Below are positions 43,268 through 52,047 of a stretch of DNA of 64,000 bases, in pieces; position 1 is the first letter of the stretch; every line of letters starts with the position of its first letter. The DNA comes from Guptibacillus hwajinpoensis (lineage in GTDB: Bacteria > Bacillota > Bacilli > Bacillales > Bacillaceae_O): positions 34,455 to 98,454 of the forward strand of contig JAENYN010000011.1 in the NCBI GenBank assembly GCA_016841765.1, read 5' to 3'. The notes under the pieces were generated by a model. The model was not told the DNA's origin, did not search any database, and was given only the letters and a program-made list of their open reading frames with translations. Both the position numbers and the translations under genes were made by a program.

Positions 43268-43283
43268 TATCAGATATCTGATA
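43268..43283. promoter_or_regulatory. 16-bp perfect palindrome, probable FadR-family operator
   Basis: TATCAGATATCTGATA is perfectly symmetric and begins about 10 bp after the predicted transcription start, where a bound repressor would block initiation or elongation. The regulator gene is 64 bp downstream. Confidence 0.65.
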
Positions 43284-43346
43284 GGTGACATCCGATAGCA
43301 TGAAGAGTGGAAACGAACAGGAAAGGGGGAATCCCCACTGGAAGCC

Positions 43347-44051
43347 ATGAAAATCACGACAAAAAAGATATCCGACCAGGTCGCCGATTACATTGAGCAA
43401 TGGATTGAATCGGGGCAGGTCAATCCAGGCGATAAGCTGCCTTCTGTACGGGAATTATGTGAGCGATTTCAAGTCGGGCGATCAGCCGTCAGGGACGCGC
43501 TGACAACTTTGAAAGGAAAAGGCCTTGTCGATGTCCGCCACGGCGAAGGGACATTCATCAGCAAGTTTGATTCCGCCCATTTATTCCAGGGCCTGCTTGC
43601 AAGTGAACAGGACATCCGTGAATTGTTCAGTGTACGAAAGATTCTGGAGGCCGGAATCGCCGAATCGGCAGCTGAAAACAGCAGCCCGGAACAAAGGGCG
43701 GCGATCAAAGAAGCAGTAAATGTCCTCAACAGCCCGGGATCGGTACCAGGCTGGCAGGCAGATTTCGAATTTCATTCCTTAATTGCAAAAGCAACGAAAA
43801 ACAACACCCTCATCCAGTTGATGCAAACCATATCCCAGACAATGCAAAAAGCCATGATCGATTTTCATCACATCATCTCAAACGACACGACCCTGACAGC
43901 AGAAGCCATCCAGCAGCATATCGCCATCGCAGATGCAATCGAAGAAAAAGATGGGGGAGCGGCCCGAACGGCGGTGATCCGCCATCTGGAATTTGTGGAG
44001 GAAACCCTTTCCCGCGAAATAGCAGGGGATGAAAACGGATTGAAACCTTAA
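43347..44051 (+). CDS. FadR-type GntR regulator (LutR/GlcC-like)
   Basis: 234 aa. Winged helix 'QVNPGDKLPSVRELCERFQV' and 'GRSAVRDALTTLKGKGLVDV' (about 22-60), then an FCD domain with 'WQADFEFHSLIAKATKN' and late 'HLEFVEETL'. Members sense hydroxyacids such as L-lactate or glycolate and release repression. It is first in the operon with the three glycolate-oxidase-type genes. The start codon has a poor site, so CTG/ATG choice is uncertain by three codons. Confidence 0.87.
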   Translation: MKITTKKISDQVADYIEQWIESGQVNPGDKLPSVRELCERFQVGRSAVRDALTTLKGKGLVDVRHGEGTFISKFDSAHLFQGLLASEQDIRELFSVRKILEAGIAESAAENSSPEQRAAIKEAVNVLNSPGSVPGWQADFEFHSLIAKATKNNTLIQLMQTISQTMQKAMIDFHHIISNDTTLTAEAIQQHIAIADAIEEKDGGAARTAVIRHLEFVEETLSREIAGDENGLKP

Positions 44052-44094
44052 GTGACAGCCATAAAAACGTTTATATAACAAAGGGGGAAGCAAG

Positions 44095-45399
44095 TTGACG
44101 GTGACCAATCTTCAGAATCTTATTCCTGAAGCCCGAATCGAGGAATCAACAGAAATCCATCCGCTTGGAAACAACGGCAAAACGGTTGTATATCCAGAGA
44201 GCGAACAGGAAATAGCGGAGATCCTTGTCTATGCCAATAACCAGAACCTCAAGGTCGGCATTGGCGGTAACGGATCGAAGCGCGGTTTCGGGGGTGTAGA
44301 GGAAAACAACGATATTTTCCTGTCCCTGAAACGATACAGCGGCATTATCGAACACTCGGTCGGCGACATGACGATGACAGTCAAACCCGGCACGACCATG
44401 AAGGAAATTAATGAATATCTCGTCCGGCACAAACAGAAGCTTGCCGCTGACCCGCGCTGGCCGGAGTATGCAACGATCGGCGGTGTGATTGCCGCAAATG
44501 ACAGCGGGCCGAAGCGGCTCAAATATGGTTCAGCGCGTGACTATGTCATCGGGCTCAGGGTCGTATATCCGAATGGTAAAGTGATCCGGACAGGCGGGAA
44601 GGTCGTCAAAAACGTGGCCGGATACGATATGAACAAGCTGTTCATTGGTTCGATGGGAACACTCGGAGTCCTCAGTGAAGTGACACTGAAATTAAGGCCG
44701 GTGCCAAAATACCAGAGCCTTGTTCTCCTTTCATTCAGCAAGGAAGCATTCAAAGAAGCGCCTGCCTTTGTGAAAAGGCTTCAGGATTCAACACTTGAGC
44801 CAGTCTCAATGGAATTGCTGAATCCGGAATTGGCCATCGCCATCGGCGGAAAAGCCCGGTATACGCTGGCTGTCTCTTTTGAAGATGTGGAAGAGGCCGT
44901 CCGTTATCAGGTTGAATGGCTTGAAAATAACCGCCCTGACGGCACGGAAGTTCACGTATTATCAGGCGGGGAAGCGGAAGCATGGTGGGATGATTTTGCA
45001 AAAGTTCCGCCGGCTGGATGCCTTGAAGATGATAATGAGGTGCTGTCGGTCAAAATCGGCACCAGAAACGCCGATGTCATTCCGCTTGTTGAGGCAAGTG
45101 AAGACATCGCTTCACGCCACCTTCTTCATGTGAAAGTACACGGAGGGACAGGGCATGGGATTTCAAGAGTCTATGCATCTGGTAACCCGGAGAACTTTAT
45201 TCCGTTCCTGAAAGAACTCCGCGGCGGAGCGGAAGCAAAAGGCGGATATGCGGTTGCGGACCATCTGCCGCTCACTTTGCGGAAGGAAGTCGATATCTGG
45301 GGAGGAAACATCACCTACCGTCCATTACTGGAAGGCATTAAAAAGACGATCGATCCGAATTTGATTTTGAACCCTAAACGGTTTGCGGGAGGTTTGTAA
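44095..45399 (+). CDS. glcE: Glycolate oxidase FAD-binding subunit, GlcE type
   Basis: 434 aa from TTG at 44095 (AAAGGGGGA 6-7 bases upstream; GTG 44101 is an alternative). FAD_binding_4 (PCMH) domain with 'VGIGGNGSKRGFGG', 'YATIGGVIAANDSGPKRLKY' and 'VVKNVAGYDMNKLFIGSMGT', the GlcE-typical pattern. It partners GlcD and the iron-sulfur subunit to oxidise glycolate (or D-lactate) to glyoxylate (pyruvate) and feed electrons to quinone. It ends overlapping glcF by one base. Confidence 0.87.
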   Translation: MTVTNLQNLIPEARIEESTEIHPLGNNGKTVVYPESEQEIAEILVYANNQNLKVGIGGNGSKRGFGGVEENNDIFLSLKRYSGIIEHSVGDMTMTVKPGTTMKEINEYLVRHKQKLAADPRWPEYATIGGVIAANDSGPKRLKYGSARDYVIGLRVVYPNGKVIRTGGKVVKNVAGYDMNKLFIGSMGTLGVLSEVTLKLRPVPKYQSLVLLSFSKEAFKEAPAFVKRLQDSTLEPVSMELLNPELAIAIGGKARYTLAVSFEDVEEAVRYQVEWLENNRPDGTEVHVLSGGEAEAWWDDFAKVPPAGCLEDDNEVLSVKIGTRNADVIPLVEASEDIASRHLLHVKVHGGTGHGISRVYASGNPENFIPFLKELRGGAEAKGGYAVADHLPLTLRKEVDIWGGNITYRPLLEGIKKTIDPNLILNPKRFAGGL

Positions 45400-46796
45400 T
45401 GAGTACAGCAGAAAAAGAATTGAAGGTGCCAGCTGGCGATCCGTCGTGTTCAACCCTGTCTCTCGGAAATTATTTGAATAATGACATGCCTGATGCCGAT
45501 AAGTGGGCCGATTGCGTCCATTGCGGCATGTGCCTGGAGTCATGCCCGACTTACCTTGAAACCGGCCAGGAACACCAGTCGCCGCGTGGCCGTGTGTATT
45601 TGATCAAGTCAGTCGCGGAAGGCAAGGTATCCCTGAACGAACAATTCATGGATCCGGTCTTCACCTGTCTCGATTGCCGGGCATGCGAAACGGCCTGCCC
45701 ATCGAATGTCCAGGTCGGCAGCCTGATTGAATCGGCCCGGGGCCAGGTCCGTGAAGCGATTCCGCTGACAGGCTGGAAGGGAGCGGTCAGCAAATTTTTC
45801 CTTGATGACGTTTTCCCGAATCCGAAAAGACTCCATACGATCGGCAGCCTGCTTAAGTTTTACCAGAAAAGCGGCCTTCAGAAGGTGGCGGAGAAAACAG
45901 GGGCCGTCAAAATCCTTCCTGAACATCTGCGCGATATCCAGAGTGTGACGCCTAAAGTCAACAAGCCGGTTTTGGGCCGCCTGCCGGACGTGCTGCCGCC
46001 GGCAACTCCTGAGAAAAAAGGAACAGTCGCGATGTTCACCGGCTGTGTCATGGATGTCGTGTTCAGCGATATCAATGAATCTACCATCCGCGTCCTCCAG
46101 AAGAACGGCTACGAAGTGAGAATCCCGCAGGAACAGCGGTGCTGCGGAGCATTGCATGTCCATGCCGGCAACCGTGAGCAGGGCCGCGAGCTTGCCATTA
46201 AAAACATGGAAGCGTTTGAGGATGTGGACAAAATCATTATCAATGCCGCCGGATGCGGTGCGGCAATGAAGGAATATGCCGAACTCTTTAGAAATGATCC
46301 GGAGCTTCACGAGAAAGCCGAACAATTCTCTGCCAAAGTCGAAGATGTATCAAAATTCCTTTATGACGGAGGCTTCCGCAAGCCTGAAGGGGAAATCAAC
46401 ACGCGCATCACCTATCATGATGCCTGCCACCTTGCCCACGGCCAGGGCGTCCGCGAAGAGCCGCGGAACCTGCTGAAGTCAATCCCGGGCGTCGAAGTGG
46501 TCGAAATGGAAAACTCCGACCGCTGCTGCGGAAGCGCCGGAATCTATAACATTACCAATCCGGAGATGGCAGGTGCCGTACTTCAGGAAAAAATGCAATA
46601 CGTGCCGGAAGATGTGGAAATGATCTCAATGGGCAATCCGGGCTGCATGCTGCAAATGGCGATGGGCGTCATGAAAAACGGCCGCAGCGAGAAAATCGTC
46701 CATACGGTGCAGCTGCTTGATTGGGCATATGAACAAGAAGACAGCAAAAATCCTTCCGCGAAAGCCGGCGGAAAACAAACGGTAAAGGAGGGGTGA
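45399..46796 (+). CDS. glcF: Glycolate oxidase iron-sulfur subunit, GlcF type
   Basis: 465 aa. Two 4Fe-4S motifs 'CVHCGMCLESCPTYLETG' and 'CLDCRACETACPSNVQVG' at the N-terminus (about 45-105), then two CCG domains: 'MFTGCVMDVVF...' with 'QRCCGALHVHAG', and 'DACHLAHGQG' with 'DRCCGSAGIYN'. It passes electrons from the flavin subunits to the quinone pool. All cysteine blocks are intact. Confidence 0.9.
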   Translation: MSTAEKELKVPAGDPSCSTLSLGNYLNNDMPDADKWADCVHCGMCLESCPTYLETGQEHQSPRGRVYLIKSVAEGKVSLNEQFMDPVFTCLDCRACETACPSNVQVGSLIESARGQVREAIPLTGWKGAVSKFFLDDVFPNPKRLHTIGSLLKFYQKSGLQKVAEKTGAVKILPEHLRDIQSVTPKVNKPVLGRLPDVLPPATPEKKGTVAMFTGCVMDVVFSDINESTIRVLQKNGYEVRIPQEQRCCGALHVHAGNREQGRELAIKNMEAFEDVDKIIINAAGCGAAMKEYAELFRNDPELHEKAEQFSAKVEDVSKFLYDGGFRKPEGEINTRITYHDACHLAHGQGVREEPRNLLKSIPGVEVVEMENSDRCCGSAGIYNITNPEMAGAVLQEKMQYVPEDVEMISMGNPGCMLQMAMGVMKNGRSEKIVHTVQLLDWAYEQEDSKNPSAKAGGKQTVKEG

Positions 46797-46799
46797 AGC

Positions 46800-48263
46800 T
46801 TGCTTTTTAAGAAAAAACAAAAAGCAGTCGATCCGGTCATCCGCAGTTTAATGGATATTGTCGGGGAAAAATCGGTCCTTCACCACCGTGAAGATCTCGT
46901 AGCTTATGAGTGTGACGGTTTTACCTTGAAAAAAGGACATGCGAAAGCAGTTGTCTTTCCAAAAAACACAGAAGAAGTCGCCAGGGTCGTCCGGTTCCTG
47001 AATGCGAAAAAGCTACCGTTTCTCGCCAGGGGAGCAGGCACGGGACTGAGCGGCGGCGCCATTCCGCTCGGCGGCGAAGTCATCATCAGCCTCGCCAGGA
47101 TGAAAAAACTGCTCAAAGTGGATTACGACAACCTGTATGCTGTCGTTGAACCTGGATACATCAACCTGAAGCTGACCCATTCGATCACGGATAAAGGATA
47201 TTATTATGCGCCTGACCCCTCCAGCCAGAGCGCCTGTACAATCGGCGGCAATATCGCCGAAAATGCCGGCGGTGCCCACTGCTTGAAGTACGGGGTGACG
47301 ACCAACCATGTGCTCGGCCTTGAAGTTGTCCTTCCGAATGGGGAAGTCGTCTACATTGGCGGCGAAGGGATTCCCGATATGCCTGGCTATGACCTGCTCG
47401 GCATTTTGACCGGTTCTGAAGGCACAATGGGAATCGTCACGAAAATCACCGTTCGCATTTTGAAAAATCCTGAGACGAAGAAAACGATTCTTGCTTACTT
47501 TGATGATGTGGAAGACGCATCCCAGGCCGTCTCAGACATTATCGCCGCCGGCATCGTTCCGGCCGCACTTGAAATGATGGATAAAGTGGCAATCGAAGCG
47601 GTGGAAGCCGCCAACTATCCGGTCGGCCATCCGAAGGACCTTGCCGCCCTGCTGCTCATTGAAGTGGACGGAATTGCTGCCGGGATTGACGGCCAGGTTG
47701 AAGAAATCCTTGAAGTGTGCCGGGACCGGAACGTGCGCGAAGTGAGAGCGGCCCGCGATGAAAAGGAACGGGCTGCCTGGTGGGCCAACAGGAAAACGGG
47801 CTTCGGGGCCATGGGCGCCATCTCGCCTGATTACCTTGTACAGGACGGGGTCATCCCGCGCAGCCGCCTGCCGGAAGTGCTGAGGAAAATCAACCAGATC
47901 AGTGAAGAGACAGGTCTCAGAATCGCGAATATTTTCCATGCCGGGGACGGCAACCTTCATCCGCTCGTCCTGTTTGACGAACAGAAACCGGGCGATATTG
48001 AAAAAGCGCTGAAAGCCGGGTCCGCTTGCCTGCAAGCCTGTGCCGATGCAGGCGGCACCATTACCGGTGAACACGGTGTCGGCATTGAGAAAAAGGAAGA
48101 GATGCGCTTTGTCTTCACCGATGATGAACTGGAAGCTCAGATCAACATCCGCGAAGTGTTCAATCCGGAAGATTTGCTGAACCCGGGCAAATTATTCCCG
48201 ACTCCGAGCCGCTGCGCGGAAGTGAAACAGGAATTGAAAAAGCAGGAGAAGTCGCTCGCTTAA
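46800..48263 (+). CDS. glcD: Glycolate oxidase FAD-linked catalytic subunit, GlcD type
   Basis: 487 aa from TTG at 46800, 6 bases after GGAGGGG. PCMH FAD domain 'LARGAGTGLSGGAIPLGGEV' and 'SACTIGGNIAENAGGAHCLK', cap domain, and C-terminal 'NIFHAGDGNLHPLVLFD' with 'TGEHGVGIEKKEEM'. The last two are substrate/metal-binding blocks of D-2-hydroxyacid dehydrogenases. It is the catalytic partner of the two preceding genes. Glycolate or D-lactate cannot be separated from sequence alone. Confidence 0.9.
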   Translation: MLFKKKQKAVDPVIRSLMDIVGEKSVLHHREDLVAYECDGFTLKKGHAKAVVFPKNTEEVARVVRFLNAKKLPFLARGAGTGLSGGAIPLGGEVIISLARMKKLLKVDYDNLYAVVEPGYINLKLTHSITDKGYYYAPDPSSQSACTIGGNIAENAGGAHCLKYGVTTNHVLGLEVVLPNGEVVYIGGEGIPDMPGYDLLGILTGSEGTMGIVTKITVRILKNPETKKTILAYFDDVEDASQAVSDIIAAGIVPAALEMMDKVAIEAVEAANYPVGHPKDLAALLLIEVDGIAAGIDGQVEEILEVCRDRNVREVRAARDEKERAAWWANRKTGFGAMGAISPDYLVQDGVIPRSRLPEVLRKINQISEETGLRIANIFHAGDGNLHPLVLFDEQKPGDIEKALKAGSACLQACADAGGTITGEHGVGIEKKEEMRFVFTDDELEAQINIREVFNPEDLLNPGKLFPTPSRCAEVKQELKKQEKSLA

Positions 48264-48311
48264 TAGATTCGTGCCCAAGGTATGAGCAAAGAATTGTCCT
48301 GCTCACCTAGT

Positions 48312-48480
48312 GCGTGCCCCAGGTGGGCAGGAAATGCAAAATACGGGCACGCAACCCCGTATGCGTGCCCAAGAAGCGTGGGAACAGCAAAAAGAGGTCA
48401 CGCAAACTCGTACGCGTGCCCAAAAAGCGGTGGAACAGCAAAAAGAGGTCACGCAAACGCATTTGCATGCCCAAAATGAA
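48312..48480 (+). repeat. 51-bp palindromic repeat array with different arm sequence (48.3 kb locus)
   Basis: GCGTGCCC (last unit GCATGCCC) starts at 48312, 48363, 48414 and 48465, exactly 51 bp apart. Each is the right arm of an imperfect palindrome (CACGCAANNNCGTANGCGTG), followed by the spacer AAGCGNNGGAACAGCAAAAAG. Period and layout equal those at 29.3 and 41.6 kb, but the arms are unrelated. Nothing else is seen in 48264-48613. Confidence 0.9.
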
Positions 48481-48613
48481 CAGGAACTGGAAAAAAGGTA
48501 ACATAAGCCCCGCAAGCTTATTCAACTAAGACAAAATAAAAGGGGCAAGCCGCAAGAATCAAAAAGAGTATTTTAAAGGCAAATCATATTACTTAAACTG
48601 GAGGAATTACTTA

Positions 48614-49396
48614 ATGAAATTTGTAAGATTCACAGCAGGACAGGAAGCCGACATCCGCACAGGAGTTTTAGAGAGTGGCAGTGTCAGAGAAATCTCGGGT
48701 GATATGTTCGGCGACTGGGATTACGCCGGAACGAGCTATTCCAGCGATGAAGTGACGCTGAAAGCGCCGCTTGAACCGGGCCAGGTCATCGGCATCGGCG
48801 CAAATTTCGTGGCGTCAAAGGACGACTTGCCTGATGAACTCCCTGAAATTCCGGTCTTTTTTTACAAGCCGGTGTCATCCGTGATCGGACCTGAAACACC
48901 GATCGAAATCCCGGCAGCACTCGAAGAAGTCAAATTTGAATCTGAACTGGCTGTGGTAATCGGCAAAGAGGCAAAAAATGTGGATGAAAAAGATGTTGAG
49001 GATTACATTTTCGGCTATACCGTCGGAAACGATGTGACAGCTCCACAGTACTTCCATAAGGACGGCCACTGGACAGTCGGAAAATCTTTTGATACGTTTA
49101 CGCCGCTCGGGCCGGTCATTGAAACGGAATTGAATCCATCCGAGGTGACAGTTCAATCTTCATTGAACGGAGAGAAAAAACAGGATAGCCATGTATCGCT
49201 GATGATTGTCCCAATGGCGAATATGGTATCGTATCTATCCAAAGTCATGACACTCAAGCCAGGGGATGTCATTTTGACCGGAAGCCCGCTTGGTGCGGAA
49301 TTTTTAAAAGATGGCGACCGGATCGAATGCACAATTGAAGGGATCGGAACACTTTCCAACAATACACAAAAAGCAAAGGACAAAGTTTCTGTCTAG
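48614..49396 (+). CDS. Second FAH-family protein
   Basis: 260 aa. FAH fold with metal ligands in 'VKFESELAVVIGKEA' (Glu pair near 99-101) and 'VGNDVTAPQY' (Asp near 131), then 'GKSFDTFTPLGP' and 'LTGSPLGAEF'. The family includes fumarylpyruvate hydrolases, oxaloacetate decarboxylases (FAHD1, B. subtilis YisK) and HpaG-type enzymes. Next to glycolate/lactate genes an oxaloacetate or acylpyruvate role is plausible; it could alternatively supply the isomerase missing from the HPA cluster. Confidence 0.8.
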   Translation: MKFVRFTAGQEADIRTGVLESGSVREISGDMFGDWDYAGTSYSSDEVTLKAPLEPGQVIGIGANFVASKDDLPDELPEIPVFFYKPVSSVIGPETPIEIPAALEEVKFESELAVVIGKEAKNVDEKDVEDYIFGYTVGNDVTAPQYFHKDGHWTVGKSFDTFTPLGPVIETELNPSEVTVQSSLNGEKKQDSHVSLMIVPMANMVSYLSKVMTLKPGDVILTGSPLGAEFLKDGDRIECTIEGIGTLSNNTQKAKDKVSV

Positions 49397-49426
49397 ATTT
49401 TCGCATCACAGGTGACGGAAGCAGAC

Positions 49427-49460
49427 ACTTCCCGAAATATGTTCGGGAAGTGTTTTTTTA
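49427..49460 (+). terminator. Rho-independent terminator
   Basis: ACTTCCCGAA pairs with TTCGGGAAGT, followed by GTTTTTTTA. Confidence 0.9.
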
Positions 49461-49560
49461 TTTTTTCAAAAAAATTATTTTGGTTAATATTTCTTTGTTT
49501 TATAACAGTTTATCAACTGTTTCAGCACATCTTCTGCAAAAAAAACTGTTTTTAGGCATA

Positions 49561-49600
49561 TTGACAAACTTTCTGAATAATGTAAAACTAATATTCAGAA
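49561..49600 (+). promoter_or_regulatory. Promoter with inverted repeat before the permease gene
   Basis: TTGACA (49561) and TAAAAC (49583, 16 bp spacer) form a fair sigma-A promoter. An inverted repeat TTCTGAATA (49571-49579) / TATTCAGAA (49592-49600) spans the spacer and -10, suggesting an operator. It is not the same as the 43268 palindrome. Confidence 0.45.
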
Positions 49601-49654
49601 TATTGTCATTATTGGATTCATTTGGTGTTCATCATGCAAAACAGGAGGGAGAAA

Positions 49655-51439
49655 ATGAGTACAGGTATGTTGTCGTTTTTGTCGTTGCTGCCGATTATTG
49701 CAGTTGGTGTTTTTCTCGTTGGGTTGAGGTGGCCTGCAAGCCGGGCGATGCCGATTTCGTATATCGTCGCAGCTTTTCTGGCACTCGCAGTTTGGAAAGT
49801 CTCGTTTGCGCAGGTAGCTGCCGCTTCGGTGAATGGGCTGGTTGTTGCTATAACGCTCCTTTATATCATCTTCGGCGCCATTTTGCTGTTGAACACGCTT
49901 CAGCAAAGCGGCGGACTCAAGACAATCCGTGAAGGATTCACCGGAATCACGCCGGACAGGCGTATCCAGGTCATCATTGTAGCCTGGCTATTCGGATCGT
50001 TCATCGAAGGTTCGGCCGGATTTGGCACGCCGGCAGCCGTAGCAGTTCCGCTGATGGTAGGGCTGGGATTCCCGGGTATGGCGGCGGTTGTAGCCGGCAT
50101 GATCATCCAGAGTACGCCGGTATCATTCGGAGCCCTTGGTACACCGATGCTCGTAGGTGTCCAGACGGGTTTATCCGCGGACAGTTCCATTACGGATGAC
50201 TTCCTGGGTTACACCACGATGGTTGCAGGCAATGTTGCCATCCTGCATGCCATCACGGGTTTGCTTGTCCCATTGTTTGTGGTAGCAATCATGACCCGTT
50301 TCTTCGGGAAAAACAAGTCATTCAGTGAAGGCTTGAAAGTATGGAAGTTCGCTTTGTTTGCTTCTGTTTCGATGACTGTGCCGTATGTGATTGTCGCAAA
50401 TGTCCTCGGGCCGGAATTCCCATCATTGATCGGCGGCCTTGTCGGACTTGCAATCGTTGTGCCGGCAGCAAAAAAAGGTTTCTTGATGCCGCCGAAAGAA
50501 GAAGCATGGGACTTTGCGGATAAGAGTGAATGGGATCCGGAATGGACCGGTTCCATTGAAATCAAGGAGTCTGATCTGGCAAATGGCAAAATGAGCATGC
50601 TGAAAGCGTGGGCTCCATACCTGCTGATTGCCCTGTTCCTTGTATTGACCCGTTTGAAATCGCTTCCTTTCCTTGAATGGCTGAAAGCCTGGACAGTCAG
50701 CTTTCCGAATCTGTTCGGCACTGAAATCTCATCAAGTTTCCAGCCGCTGTATTTGCCTGGTACGATTTTCATCTTCGTATCGATTTTAACTTACTTCATT
50801 CATCAGATGACCGGGTCGCAGTATAAGCAGGCGTGGTCAGCTTCCGGAAAGGCGATTGTTGCCGCTTCCACTGCGCTTGTATTCACGGTTCCGATGGTAC
50901 AGGTATTCATCAACAGCAGCGGCGGTGCGGCCGGCTTCGATGCCATGCCGATTGCCCTTGCTGACGGAGTTGCCGCCCTGACAGGCCAGTACTGGCCGTT
51001 CTTCTCGACCTTCATCGGCGGCATGGGTGCATTTGTTGCCGGCAGTAACACGGTCAGTAACATGATGTTCTCCCTGTTCCAGTATGAAGTCGGAACAAAC
51101 ATCGGGGTCAATGCAGCCTGGATCGTCGCCCTGCAGGCAGTCGGCGGAGCAGCAGGCAACATGATCTGTGTCCATAACGTTGTTGCGGCGTCTTCAACTG
51201 TAGGCCTTGTCGGAAAAGAAGGGGATGTCATCCGCAAAACCTTGCTTCCGTTTACCTACTATGCATTGTTCGCCGGTTCGCTCGGCTACTCGATTGTATG
51301 GTACGCGGAAAAAGGCATCTTCAATCTTGGCACACTTGTTGCGGTGCTCATTGCGGCGGCGGCCATCTTTATAGTCGCAACGAACAACAAACGTATGGGA
51401 ACTATTCCGCAACAGCCGACAGCTGTGAAGAAGGCTTAA
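49655..51439 (+). CDS. L-lactate permease (LctP/GlcA family)
   Basis: 594 aa from ATG at 49655 (AGGAGGGAG upstream). About 12-14 transmembrane segments. Signature '[20 protein letters not shown]' and '[15 protein letters not shown]', plus late '[20 protein letters not shown]'. The family imports lactate and glycolate with protons, so it fits the upstream oxidase genes. It has its own promoter and lies beyond a terminator, so it is a separate unit. Confidence 0.92.
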   Translation: MSTGMLSFLSLLPIIAVGVFLVGLRWPASRAMPISYIVAAFLALAVWKVSFAQVAAASVNGLVVAITLLYIIFGAILLLNTLQQSGGLKTIREGFTGITPDRRIQVIIVAWLFGSFIEGSAGFGTPAAVAVPLMVGLGFPGMAAVVAGMIIQSTPVSFGALGTPMLVGVQTGLSADSSITDDFLGYTTMVAGNVAILHAITGLLVPLFVVAIMTRFFGKNKSFSEGLKVWKFALFASVSMTVPYVIVANVLGPEFPSLIGGLVGLAIVVPAAKKGFLMPPKEEAWDFADKSEWDPEWTGSIEIKESDLANGKMSMLKAWAPYLLIALFLVLTRLKSLPFLEWLKAWTVSFPNLFGTEISSSFQPLYLPGTIFIFVSILTYFIHQMTGSQYKQAWSASGKAIVAASTALVFTVPMVQVFINSSGGAAGFDAMPIALADGVAALTGQYWPFFSTFIGGMGAFVAGSNTVSNMMFSLFQYEVGTNIGVNAAWIVALQAVGGAAGNMICVHNVVAASSTVGLVGKEGDVIRKTLLPFTYYALFAGSLGYSIVWYAEKGIFNLGTLVAVLIAAAAIFIVATNNKRMGTIPQQPTAVKKA

Positions 51440-51486
51440 GAGGCTGTCTGGAAAAGATTAATTAACCAAGTGAATATGAATTCTAG

Positions 51487-51525
51487 AAAGCGCTCAGGGC
51501 AGTTCACAAGCTCTGAGCGCTTTGC
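51487..51525 (+). terminator. Rho-independent terminator
   Basis: AAAGCGCTCAG pairs with CTGAGCGCTTT; only a weak T-tract follows. Confidence 0.75.
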
Positions 51526-51659
51526 TATGTTTCCTGGCTAAGGAACACCAATTACCTATTATAGGAGCAGTAAATAAGTAACAGTGCCAACTCAGATGAG
51601 ATGGTGTTTATGCCCGTACTAGATAACTAGCAATTTAGCAGCAATATCAGTTAAAGGCC

Positions 51660-51870
51660 ATAGGAGGAACAGTGCCTAAAACGTCCAGGGAGCCTCCCTT
51701 ATTGCGGGGTCTCCCATGTTCGCTTTTCCCGCAGGACATTGATTCAGCTTCCTCGAATGGACACCGAACGAAGAAAATTGATTTATATTTTCGAGGAGTC
51801 AAATGCCTGCCGCTTCAAAAGCGAGCCCCTGCAGCGGAAATCAACTCCCCCCTGGTTCGATCGCCATATT
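51660..51870 (+). other. Intergenic repeat-like sequence, no gene accepted
   Basis: Contains GGGTCTCCCATG, CCCGCAGGACATTGATTC and GGAGTCAAATGCCTGCCGCT, the style of short dispersed sequences common between Bacillus genes. A 66-codon frame crosses it but has no ribosome binding site and no protein-like pattern. Confidence 0.45.
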
Positions 51871-51949
51871 AAAAATTAAGTACCCATTTATTTATGATAT
51901 TTATCTTGTCCCGTCCTTCTTTAACAGCCTGTTTTGTTTAAAATATAGT

Positions 51950-51978
51950 TTGACAGAAAGACATTAACCGTTTATTGT
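51950..51978 (+). promoter_or_regulatory. Sigma-A promoter of the RND-TetR operon
   Basis: TTGACA (51950-51955), 17 bp spacer, TATTGT (51973-51978). Confidence 0.75.
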
Positions 51979-52028
51979 ATGTAAGTAATAACTTACATTA
52001 AAAACAATAGGTTAGTTATTACTAACAT
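51979..52028. promoter_or_regulatory. Twin TetR-type operators
   Basis: Two related palindromes sit at and just after the transcription start: ATGTAAGTAATAACTTACAT (51979-51998) and AGGTTAGTTATTACTAACAT (52009-52028). On the second strand the latter reads ATGTTAGTAATAACTAACCT, matching the first at 16 of 20 positions. Centres are 30 bp apart. They fit binding by the TetR protein encoded at the end of the operon. Confidence 0.75.
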
Positions 52029-52047
52029 ACAAACCGGGGGATGAAAA

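Noticed and set aside
48282..48529. Several overlapping 60-70 codon ORFs on both strands
   Set aside because: All are readings of the 51-bp array at 48312-48480.
51672..51872. 66-codon ORF after the permease
   Set aside because: No ribosome binding site; sequence resembles short dispersed intergenic DNA.
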